DNA of 9,751 nucleotides from Pseudomonadota bacterium (GTDB lineage: Bacteria > Myxococcota > Bradymonadia > UBA4248), in the NCBI GenBank assembly GCA_017629415.1, contig JAGBXG010000360.1, positions 1-9,751 on the forward strand. The letters are read 5' to 3'. The position numbers and the translations under genes were made by a program. Under the pieces are notes generated by a model. It was not told where the DNA came from, did not search any database, and saw only the letters and a program-made list of their open reading frames with translations. Below are positions 1 to 5,812 of the stretch, piece by piece. How positions within the stretch are numbered: the stretch's first letter is position 1; the number at the start of each line of letters is the position of its first letter.

Positions 1-269
1 GCCGGTGCTGGATTATTGGGTTCTGCAGGGGCTGTGGGTGCTGCTTGGACATCAGGGGCAGGGGTTTGCTCTTTTGTATTTAGAGCTATGGGATAGCGAA
101 AGTTCAATAATTTGACATATTGAGGATCTGTTTCAAAATATTGGTTTGTTTTGGCTATGGCTTTAGGGATGATGACTTCTATTTTTGAAATGGTGGCTAA
201 AGATTTTCGTCCATATATGAAAATATTTTTAAGGAGTTTTTGAATTGTTTCATCTTTTGGGTGGGTAAT
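1..269 (-). pseudogene. Out-of-frame continuation of the kinase gene (C-terminal part, runs off left edge)
   Basis: On the minus strand a frame opens just after a TAA at 272-270 and stays open to position 1, giving 89 codons. It is shifted by one base from the kinase frame that stops at 197-199 and overlaps it over 197-269. The translation looks like real protein: a basic, amphipathic stretch (KDETIQKLLKNIF, then GRKSLATISKIEVIIPKAIA), then a polar segment, then a Pro/Ala-rich linker (QTPAPDVQAAPTAPAEP). There is no ATG or GTG in this frame; the only near-canonical start is a TTG at 107-105. An independent gene is therefore unlikely. The simplest reading is that it is the original C-terminal continuation of the kinase, separated by a one-base indel somewhere in 197-269, for example near the C/A-rich run at 255-265. 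A sequencing error would give the same picture. No function is recognisable in the tail. Confidence 0.55.
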
Positions 270-1771
270 TTATAATTTTCTGGTATTTGTTTGAAGGGAT
301 TAGTTTTGTTCCAAATGGCAATTCTTATGAAGAAGCTGCACTTGAAAAAAGCGAATAACGTTAACAAGACTAAAAAGCAGAGTGAGATTAATACACGTAA
401 AAAGCCAAAAGATGAAATTACTAATAGAGGTATATGTAGAAGAAGTACCGCGGAAAAAATTATGTTGTTTAATATATCTCTTATGTCGTGATTAAATTCT
501 GAATTTATTGGGTTTTGATAGATGTTTTCTGTAATTGTATTTTTTCTGTTTCTTTTGTTATATGTATTAATATGTGAAAACCATGCATTTTGTGGATAAA
601 CTTCTTTTTGATAAGTGTCAAAGTTGATGTAAGAGATATCCAGTGTTTTAGATTTGAATGGCCAAAACCGCTTATCATGTTCTATCATTTTTTGATAAGA
701 TTTGGGGATAGGTCTTGGCGTTTGATTGGGAAGTTCTTGCCATAATCGGATATTTCCTTTTTGTCCAATGGTATAGACGTTATTTATTTGATAAGGAATT
801 TTAGCATTTGTTTGATGTGATTTATCATTGAACTCTATATCAAAACAACGATTTTGGAATAATTTGAGTGTATTCTGAATGGCTTGATAATCGGTAAGTC
901 GTTTGAGTGGATTGGTATCCAGCATTTGGCGCAGAAATGCAGTAACGGAATATGGCAAATGTTCGAGGTGTGAATCGATGAGGGGCTGCAGGTCTTGGAT
1001 TTGCAGTTTTTCTGGTGAAACACCGGTGAAAAGATAAAATGCCAGCATGGCAAATGCGTAGATATCGCTGGCAGTTGTGGGCTGTCCGACGAGTTGTTCT
1101 GGTGCCATATAGCCGTAAGTGCCCGTGATGGTAGAACCGCCGTCTTGTACTTGAGGATTGGCGACAGCACCGAAGTCGATCAAAAAGGCTTCTGGAATTT
1201 GTGCATATTTATCATCATCATATTTGAGGATAATGTTGGAGGGTTTGATATCACGGTGAATGACTGGGGGTGTTTGATGGTGTAAAGCATCAAGGAGTTG
1301 GATAATTTGAATGAGGATCCCGCAAGCGACATCGAATGAGAATCGCTGATGATGATTGATATAATACTGGAGGGAGCGACCATCGATATATTCCTGTATG
1401 ATAACGGACATGGGATGTTCATTATCAAGTGATTTGATGGCTTCAAAGAACTTCGCAGTACCTTGTACATTCAGTGTTTGCAAAACATTGGCTTCACGTT
1501 CGAATAATTCATATTGTTTCCAATCTTTGACGGAATTGACGCGAAGCTGTTTGATAGCTACAGATGAATTATCTGAAATGCGTTTGGCTTTATAAACATA
1601 GCTTTGAGCCCCCATACCAATACATTTATCAATTTTGTATTTATTCTCGAGTAATTTGACGAGATTTGGATCTGGAGCTTGAGGTAGTTTAGGTTGTGAA
1701 TTGGGACGTATTTCAAGGTTAGGTTCGTCTGAAGAGGATATGGCTTTAATGATTTCAATCTGATTATTCAT
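197..1771 (-). CDS. Transmembrane Ser/Thr protein kinase (probably frameshifted near its 3' end)
   Basis: Eukaryote-like (Hanks-type) protein kinase of 524 residues, expected to transfer phosphate from ATP to Ser/Thr of target proteins at the cytoplasmic face of the inner membrane. Visible motifs: glycine loop IGMGAQSYVY (51-60; the third glycine position is Ser57), VAIK with Lys74, helix-C Glu93 in FEREA, catalytic loop HRDIKPSN (172-179), LIDFG with Asp199, and MAPE (222-225). All catalytic residues are present, so an active enzyme is expected. Residues about 310-435 are a region I do not recognise. About 436-456 and 460-478 form two hydrophobic helices, a probable membrane hairpin. The ATG at 1771 leaves a 45-residue polar N-terminus; no Shine-Dalgarno sequence is visible upstream. 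It lies 89 bp downstream of a paralogous kinase gene on the same strand, so co-transcription is likely. The last 20-25 residues may be a frameshift artefact, because an open frame continues leftward (1-269). The target is unknown. Confidence 0.9.
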   Translation of the reverse strand: MNNQIEIIKAISSSDEPNLEIRPNSQPKLPQAPDPNLVKLLENKYKIDKCIGMGAQSYVYKAKRISDNSSVAIKQLRVNSVKDWKQYELFEREANVLQTLNVQGTAKFFEAIKSLDNEHPMSVIIQEYIDGRSLQYYINHHQRFSFDVACGILIQIIQLLDALHHQTPPVIHRDIKPSNIILKYDDDKYAQIPEAFLIDFGAVANPQVQDGGSTITGTYGYMAPEQLVGQPTTASDIYAFAMLAFYLFTGVSPEKLQIQDLQPLIDSHLEHLPYSVTAFLRQMLDTNPLKRLTDYQAIQNTLKLFQNRCFDIEFNDKSHQTNAKIPYQINNVYTIGQKGNIRLWQELPNQTPRPIPKSYQKMIEHDKRFWPFKSKTLDISYINFDTYQKEVYPQNAWFSHINTYNKRNRKNTITENIYQNPINSEFNHDIRDILNNIIFSAVLLLHIPLLVISSFGFLRVLISLCFLVLLTLFAFFKCSFFIRIAIWNKTNPFKQIPENYKLPTQKMKQFKNSLKIFSYMDENL

Positions 1772-1833
1772 TGTTATGATTATTATTTTGTGAATATTGC
1801 TAGAATGAAATATTGTGAAATGTTTATGATTTG

Positions 1834-1856
1834 TGATGTTTTTTGTTGATGTTTTT
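1834..1856. repeat. Short direct repeat between the kinase genes
   Basis: The 10-mer TGATGTTTTT occurs at 1834-1843 and again at 1847-1856, in the 89-bp AT-rich spacer between the two kinase genes. The spacer has no hairpin-plus-U-run terminator that I can see, which fits read-through from the upstream kinase into the next. The repeat may be chance in AT-rich DNA. Confidence 0.3.
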
Positions 1857-1860
1857 GGGT

Positions 1861-3282
1861 TTATTTCATCACTTTATAAAAAGTTCCGTCTTTAAATTTG
1901 ACGTAATCTCGAGGTACAACTTTCCCACGGTAAATTTTATAGCGTTGCTCTTTTTGGCTATAATATGTACATTCTGCAGTGCTATTGCTGAGTACGTGTT
2001 GGATAATCATTTCATTATTTGTATATCCATTGACACAGGGGAGTGTGCGTGTCGTGAGGTCTGAATCGAATGTTTTTGTTTTTGTTTTAGAGAAGTGAAA
2101 TATGACGAATATGAGAATTCCCAGGATTACTAATGCAATGATTGGTATGATGTTTAAAGTCGCGATAGATAGGCCAATGATGCATACGATTGCTCCAAAA
2201 AAGGCTATTGCTTGTACGATTGGATTTGAAAACCATTTGGCAAGTAGAGATGCAGATTGCGAAGAATGGTTCATGCATAGAACTGCATTGGAATGATTTT
2301 CAATGTCTTCTTGTAGTTCTGTTGTAGTTTGGGGTCTGTCTTCGATTTGTGGGCTGAGCAAATGGGTCAGTAAGTTTTGTGTGCTTTGCGAAATATTGAT
2401 TTTTTTAAAGATTTCGTCGAATTTGAGTTGGAATGGATTGACTTTGTCGTAACCGAGATTGACAGGGGAAGTACCGGTTAGCATATTGAGAGCAGTGGCA
2501 CCTAAGCCATAAAAGTCTGACTGTGTGGTGCATTCGCCGAGCATTTGTTCTGGAGCCATAAAGCCTTGTGTGCCGGCAACTGTAGAACCTTCTGTTTTTT
2601 TGGCAGGTGTGGCAACAGAACCAAAGTCGATCAGCATGACTTTATTTTGTAATGCATCATAAAGGATATTTGAGGGTTTGATATCGCGGTGGATAATGGG
2701 CGGTGTATATTGTGTTTGTAAGGCATGGAGAATTTCAGCAACGCCTTTCATGATATTGAGGGTTTCTTTTTCTGAGAAAGTTTTACCTTCTTCGTTATTT
2801 TTGTCGATCAGCTGTTGAATAGATGGGTAATCAAAATATTCTTGGATGAGATAACATTCATCTGAAAAGTTATCGGATTCTATAAATTCAATGAATTTGG
2901 GCACGCCATCGATTTGTATGGATTGAAGGGTTTCGGCTTCACGTTTGAAAAGCTCAAGACTTTTGAAAGTATCCACAAGTTTGAGGGCTTTGATGGCGAC
3001 TTTTTTCTGGTCAATACGTGAAATAGCCAGCCATGTTTTGCCGTTGGCACCTTCTCCAATCAGACGCAAGAATTGATAGTCTTGCTTGAGAATTTCCGGT
3101 GTTTTTATGGTTTGGGGTTTTTGAGATGTATTGTCGGCATCGCTCGTTTTTTGAACTGTGTTATTGGCATCGTCTGAATCTTGTACTGTGTTGTTGGTAT
3201 CATCGTTGTTTTGAAGGTTGATGGTGTCTATTTCTGTCATATCTTGAGATACCGTTTGTTGTACTATTGTGTTGGTGGTCAT
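1861..3282 (-). CDS. Transmembrane Ser/Thr protein kinase
   Basis: Hanks-type Ser/Thr kinase of 473 residues with a full set of catalytic motifs: glycine loop IGEGANGKTW (75-84), VAIK with Lys98, helix-C Glu115 in FKREA, HRDIKPSN (198-205), LIDFG with Asp219, and MAPEQ (242-246). In the glycine loop the usual Val-Tyr pair is Thr83-Trp84. Residues 1-60 are a polar, Asn/Asp/Thr-rich leader holding three imperfect 10-residue repeats (about 25-54). The kinase domain spans about 70-330. Two hydrophobic helices follow (about 353-375 and 378-396), then a basic 75-residue C-terminal tail with three Cys that I do not recognise. With two helices the tail should return to the cytoplasm, unlike one-helix PASTA kinases that display a sensor outside. 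The downstream neighbour is a paralogue sharing the HRDIKPSN-LIDFG-GSTxxGTxGxMAPEQ pattern. No clear Shine-Dalgarno sequence precedes the ATG. The sequence between here and the hairpin array upstream would have to carry the promoter; I found no convincing one. Confidence 0.92.
   Translation of the reverse strand: MTTNTIVQQTVSQDMTEIDTINLQNNDDTNNTVQDSDDANNTVQKTSDADNTSQKPQTIKTPEILKQDYQFLRLIGEGANGKTWLAISRIDQKKVAIKALKLVDTFKSLELFKREAETLQSIQIDGVPKFIEFIESDNFSDECYLIQEYFDYPSIQQLIDKNNEEGKTFSEKETLNIMKGVAEILHALQTQYTPPIIHRDIKPSNILYDALQNKVMLIDFGSVATPAKKTEGSTVAGTQGFMAPEQMLGECTTQSDFYGLGATALNMLTGTSPVNLGYDKVNPFQLKFDEIFKKINISQSTQNLLTHLLSPQIEDRPQTTTELQEDIENHSNAVLCMNHSSQSASLLAKWFSNPIVQAIAFFGAIVCIIGLSIATLNIIPIIALVILGILIFVIFHFSKTKTKTFDSDLTTRTLPCVNGYTNNEMIIQHVLSNSTAECTYYSQKEQRYKIYRGKVVPRDYVKFKDGTFYKVMK
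3121..3210 (-). repeat. Three tandem imperfect 30-bp repeats inside the kinase gene
   Basis: Units at 3121-3150, 3151-3180 and 3181-3210 are aligned head to tail at an exact 30-bp period. Each contains a variant of TTG-N-CTGTGTT-N-TTGGCATCGTC. They encode the low-complexity N-terminal leader of the kinase (residues about 25-54; the most similar core is D-A/T-N/D-N-T-V/S-Q). The period is a multiple of three, so gain or loss of a unit would keep the frame. Confidence 0.75.
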
Positions 3283-3373
3283 TTAATTATTTATTTGAGT
3301 TGGGATGATGAAAAAGGCGGTTAGAATAGCCTTATGCTTTGGTTTGGAGAGTCTAACATTTTATCATCAGTTT

Positions 3374-3407
3374 GGGGTATGGGATTTCTGGGGGTATGGG
3401 GAATGGG
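3374..3407 (+). other. G-quadruplex-forming motif
   Basis: Five G tracts lie on the plus strand: 3374-3377, 3381-3383, 3390-3394, 3398-3401 and 3405-3407, separated by loops TAT, ATTTCT, TAT and AAT. This meets the G3+N1-7 rule with one tract to spare. It sits 92-125 bp upstream of the kinase start at 3282, with the G-rich strand being the template strand for that gene. Whether it folds in cells is not shown by sequence. Confidence 0.6.
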
Positions 3408-3425
3408 CTTGCGAGCATGGGATAT

Positions 3426-3464
3426 AAAAAAGGCGCAGCGTATCGCGGGAGCGATAGCAGCGCC
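3426..3464 (-). terminator. Rho-independent terminator of the serine hydrolase transcript
   Basis: Read on the minus strand, a strong hairpin is followed at once by six T (A run at plus 3426-3431). The stem pairs 3432-3436 with 3460-3464 (GGCGC/GCGCC), then 3438-3439 with 3457-3458, then TATCGC (3441-3446) with GCGATA (3451-3456), closing a 4-nt loop (3447-3450). There is one A/A mismatch and one bulged G. It lies about 150 bp beyond the hydrolase stop codon with only other hairpins between, so it most likely ends that mRNA. It is also the fourth member of the hairpin array. Confidence 0.8.
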
Positions 3465-3468
3465 GGGA

Positions 3469-3499
3469 GGGCGTATCGGGGTGAAAAGCCCGATAGCCC
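3469..3499. repeat. Palindromic element, copy A (GGGC/GCCC outer stem)
   Basis: The inner stem TATCGGG (3474-3480) pairs with CCCGATA (3489-3495) around the loop GTGAAAAG. The outer stem GGGC (3469-3472) pairs with GCCC (3496-3499), with a bulged G at 3473. The 27 bases 3471-3497 are identical to 3562-3588. On the plus strand it is followed by a T-rich stretch (3504-3515), so it could weakly terminate plus-strand transcripts, although no plus-strand gene is seen to its left. Confidence 0.8.
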
Positions 3500-3516
3500 G
3501 ACGATTTTATTTTTAT

Positions 3517-3554
3517 GGTCTGTGCGTATTGAGCGTCAGCGAAAAGCACAGACC
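3517..3554. repeat. Palindromic element, diverged form with 9-bp perfect stem
   Basis: GGTCTGTGC (3517-3525) pairs perfectly with GCACAGACC (3546-3554) around a 20-nt loop. The loop starts GTAT and ends GAAAA, the same edges found in the neighbouring copies. It looks like a relative of them whose inner stem has decayed while the outer stem was kept. Confidence 0.75.
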
Positions 3555-3557
3555 GAA

Positions 3558-3592
3558 GTTTGCGTATCGGGGTGAAAAGCCCGATAGCAAAC
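3558..3592. repeat. Palindromic element, copy B (GTTTGC/GCAAAC outer stem)
   Basis: It has the same inner stem and loop as copy A (TATCGGG 3565-3571, loop GTGAAAAG, CCCGATA 3580-3586), with the bulged G at 3564. The outer stem is different in sequence but fully paired: GTTTGC (3558-3563) with GCAAAC (3587-3592). It ends 22 bp from the hydrolase stop codon, so it would be the first structure in the 3' untranslated region of that mRNA. Confidence 0.8.
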
Positions 3593-3614
3593 GATTTAAA
3601 AGAAATGAAAGGGA

Positions 3615-5669
3615 TTATTGAACGCGTTTTAATTCGTATTTGTGGATGATGACGCCTTGATTTTCTTCCAAAAGCATGGATGTCACTTTGTCGTTAGTTT
3701 TTACGAGTTGAAGGATGAGACTTGTTGCGGGGCCTTCGAGGAAAAAGAGTGTGTTGGGATTGGTTGTGAGTGTGCCGATGGCTGATTTCCATTCGCCGGC
3801 ATTGAAGATGGCTTTTCCGTTTTCGTTTGTGATTTCGACGTCGCCGAGATCGGGAGAAGTGTATTTGCCGACGATGGCTTTCATCCAGGCTTCATCTGGG
3901 GTTTTGTTGATGAATTTCAGTTGTGTGTCGAGTGTAGTTTTAAGTTTTTCGTTGTCTTCTATGATTTGTTTGAGCAAGACATCAGCAACATTTGTACCCA
4001 CGATGACATCGGTAATTTTAGCTGTGGCGTATTGCACAAATTGGTATGAAAGTGTGTCATTGGACATGACTGCGAATCCGAGGTTGAGCTGCGGAATGAG
4101 CATGAGCTGTGATTGGAATCCATGAAGTCCGCCGGGATGGTAGACAACTTTGAGTCCGTTGTTTTGAATCATGGTTGCGATGCCGTAATGTTCAGCCCCC
4201 ATTGCAATACCAGGTTCTTGCCGTTTGAGGTGGTTGGGATCCTGGTTGGTGAGGACGGCTTGGATGAATTTGGCGATGTCTTCCATGTTTGTCCAGATGC
4301 CGCCGGCGGGTTCTATCTGGGATGTGGAGGCTGTGAGTGAGATGGGGGCGGGGAGTTTTTGGTATTCGAGTGTTTTGTCGGTGGGGAGTGCGTGTTCGGA
4401 TTTTTCGACGACGGCGTGATCGAAGGTGGTGGCGGTCATGCCGAGCGGGTTGAAGACTTGTTCCTGCATGGTTTTACGCCAGGCTTCGGTGAGTGTGCCT
4501 TCTTTGTGGAAGGTTCTGGCGAGAGCGTAACCTGCGGCAGCTATCATTTGGTTGCTGTATTGGAAGATTTCGCCGGGTTTAAAGTTTGGTTTTGCGGTTT
4601 CGTAACGTTTGAAGCCTTGTTCCGGGGTGCCGTATTCGAAGAACGAGCCGAGATCTTTTCGCGGCATGCCTGAGGCCATGCTGAGGGCTTGTTGGAGAGT
4701 GACGGATTTTGTAAAGGTTTCGTCATCGACTTTGAATTCGGGAAGGAATTGTGTGATGGGGGTATCCCAGGTGATGCCGCTTTGATTTTGTCGGACGGCT
4801 TCAGACGCGAGATATCCTGTAAACATTTTGGAAGCGGAGCCGATTTGGAAGAGAGTTTTGGGTGTGATGGGGAGGTCTTTTCCGTATTCTCGTGTGCCGA
4901 AACCTTTGGCCAGGAGTGTTTTTCCGTTTTGCACGAGGGTGACAGCTACGCCGGAGATGTCTAATTTTTTTCGGGCGTCTTCGATGGCCGTTTCGATATT
5001 GGCGAGTTCCTGTGCTGTGAGTTCATCGCGTTTGGTGAGGAGCTGTTCGATTTTTTGGGTATCTTCCGGCGTTTGGTAGCTGAGGAGCATTTGATTGGCG
5101 TCGCTGGCGGCTTTTGTGGCAGATGGTATGTCACCATGGAAGATGGATGTTACCCTGCCGTTATCATCTTCTCTGGTTAATATGTTTTCAATGTGTGCCT
5201 TATCTTTGCTGATGTAATCGCCTTGTGCGACTTTGATGCCTTCTACGGGTGGAGCTTCTACGAAATTGAGTTCGACGAGTTCAACGGCATAAGGGAATCT
5301 CGTTTTGATATCTTTGATGGCATCTTTGGCGTTGGTGTATTTGTCTTTGGGGGATTCGACGATGGCGAGCTGGACTTTTCCGTCTGCAGTTTCGAGATAG
5401 AAGCCGTCGGTGAGATTTTTGATTTTCCATCCTTTTTTGGCGATAGTTTGGGCTCCGGATGGGAATGTGATTTGTTCGTCAGCGGTGAGTTCTCGCAATT
5501 CCATGTTATTTTCCTGTGCTGTGGTGTCTGAGTTTGCGGCAGGTTCAGGGTCAGCCTGGGTTTTGGCCTGTGGTATGGCATCTGAGGGTGTGGCAGGTTG
5601 TGTAGTTGTTTTTTGGCAAGCTGTGGCGGCTAATGACATGGTGATGAGCAGACAGAAGAGTTTTTTCAT
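3615..5669 (-). CDS. Beta-lactamase-fold serine hydrolase, predicted lipoprotein
   Basis: A 684-residue envelope protein of the serine beta-lactamase / class C penicillin-binding-protein-like family (the group that includes esterases, D-aminopeptidases and ClbP/Pab87-type peptidases). The N-terminus has a basic start, a hydrophobic core and AATAC with Cys18, an acceptable though imperfect lipobox; Gln19 follows. Residues 20-56 are a Thr/Pro/Ala/Gln linker. About 57-200 is a separate small domain I do not recognise. The hydrolase domain spans about 225-560, with the nucleophile motif SASK (Ser278, Lys281), YSN (Tyr371, Asn373) and HPGG (511-514) where true beta-lactamases have KTG. About 595-684 is a beta-rich C-terminal domain like those trailing many family members. 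HPG instead of KTG favours a peptidase or esterase over antibiotic resistance; the substrate cannot be told. The start has a good Shine-Dalgarno sequence. The gene is single, divergent from the surface-protein genes, and ends in the hairpin array. Confidence 0.9.
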   Translation of the reverse strand: MKKLFCLLITMSLAATACQKTTTQPATPSDAIPQAKTQADPEPAANSDTTAQENNMELRELTADEQITFPSGAQTIAKKGWKIKNLTDGFYLETADGKVQLAIVESPKDKYTNAKDAIKDIKTRFPYAVELVELNFVEAPPVEGIKVAQGDYISKDKAHIENILTREDDNGRVTSIFHGDIPSATKAASDANQMLLSYQTPEDTQKIEQLLTKRDELTAQELANIETAIEDARKKLDISGVAVTLVQNGKTLLAKGFGTREYGKDLPITPKTLFQIGSASKMFTGYLASEAVRQNQSGITWDTPITQFLPEFKVDDETFTKSVTLQQALSMASGMPRKDLGSFFEYGTPEQGFKRYETAKPNFKPGEIFQYSNQMIAAAGYALARTFHKEGTLTEAWRKTMQEQVFNPLGMTATTFDHAVVEKSEHALPTDKTLEYQKLPAPISLTASTSQIEPAGGIWTNMEDIAKFIQAVLTNQDPNHLKRQEPGIAMGAEHYGIATMIQNNGLKVVYHPGGLHGFQSQLMLIPQLNLGFAVMSNDTLSYQFVQYATAKITDVIVGTNVADVLLKQIIEDNEKLKTTLDTQLKFINKTPDEAWMKAIVGKYTSPDLGDVEITNENGKAIFNAGEWKSAIGTLTTNPNTLFFLEGPATSLILQLVKTNDKVTSMLLEENQGVIIHKYELKRVQ

Positions 5670-5675
5670 GATTTT

Positions 5676-5681
5676 TCCTTT
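5676..5681 (-). promoter_or_regulatory. Ribosome binding site of the serine hydrolase gene
   Basis: AAAGGA on the minus strand, 6 nt before the ATG at 5669. It supports that start and contrasts with the two kinase genes, which show no such motif. Confidence 0.7.
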
Positions 5682-5727
5682 ATTGTATCAAAGTTGGAAT
5701 GGCTTTGTTGAAGGTGATTGAAAGTCA

Positions 5728-5756
5728 TTCATAAAAGTTGTCATTTTCTTTATAAT
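5728..5756 (+). promoter_or_regulatory. Candidate sigma-70-type promoter for the repeat-protein gene
   Basis: A perfect -10 hexamer TATAAT (5751-5756) lies 17 bp after TTCATA (5728-5733), which matches TTGACA at four of six positions. Transcription would start near 5763, giving a leader of about 50 nt before the ATG at 5813. The 143-bp region 5670-5812 lies between divergent genes and must also hold the hydrolase promoter; I see no clear candidate for that on the minus strand. Confidence 0.45.
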
Positions 5757-5812
5757 TGCAGCAGTTTGTGCGACTGAACGCATGAATTTGAGTTTAATCG
5801 ATATAGGGTATT

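Larger units (their letters stand above)
3432..3592. repeat. Array of four related palindromic hairpin elements
   Basis: About 161 bp of the gap between the kinase and hydrolase genes is almost entirely self-complementary: four hairpins at 3432-3464, 3469-3499, 3517-3554 and 3558-3592, separated by only 4, 17 and 3 nt. Three share the form outer stem - GC - bulged G - TATCG... loop ...CGATA - GC - outer stem. The third (3517-3554) keeps the GC-G-TAT start and the GAAAAGC end but has an open interior. The stretch is clearly GC-richer than the kinase genes beside it. It resembles interspersed palindromic (REP-like) elements, or a structured 3' untranslated RNA of the hydrolase gene. No spacer regularity suggests CRISPR. 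Confidence 0.75.

Noticed and set aside
3314..3333. Small hairpin plus T run on the minus strand (AAGGC/GCCTT) ahead of the kinase
   Set aside because: It could act as an attenuator in the kinase leader, but the stem is only 5 bp with a 10-nt loop and is too weak to call.
3432..3592. CRISPR array
   Set aside because: Copies are too few, spacers are 3-17 nt and irregular, and each unit is a large palindrome. No cas genes are in the window.
3334..3621. Plus-strand open frame of 95 codons across the intergenic gap
   Set aside because: It runs through the G-rich tract and the hairpin array; its protein is low-complexity and repeats only because the DNA does. No ribosome binding site is present.
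4359..4673. Plus-strand open frames inside the hydrolase gene
   Set aside because: They are opposite-strand shadows of a gene with complete family motifs; the products are low-complexity Phe/Gly/Glu-rich strings.
5682..5687. TACAAT as a -10 box for the hydrolase gene (minus strand)
   Set aside because: It lies so close to the start codon that transcription would begin inside or after the ribosome binding site, and no -35 match is found at the right distance.
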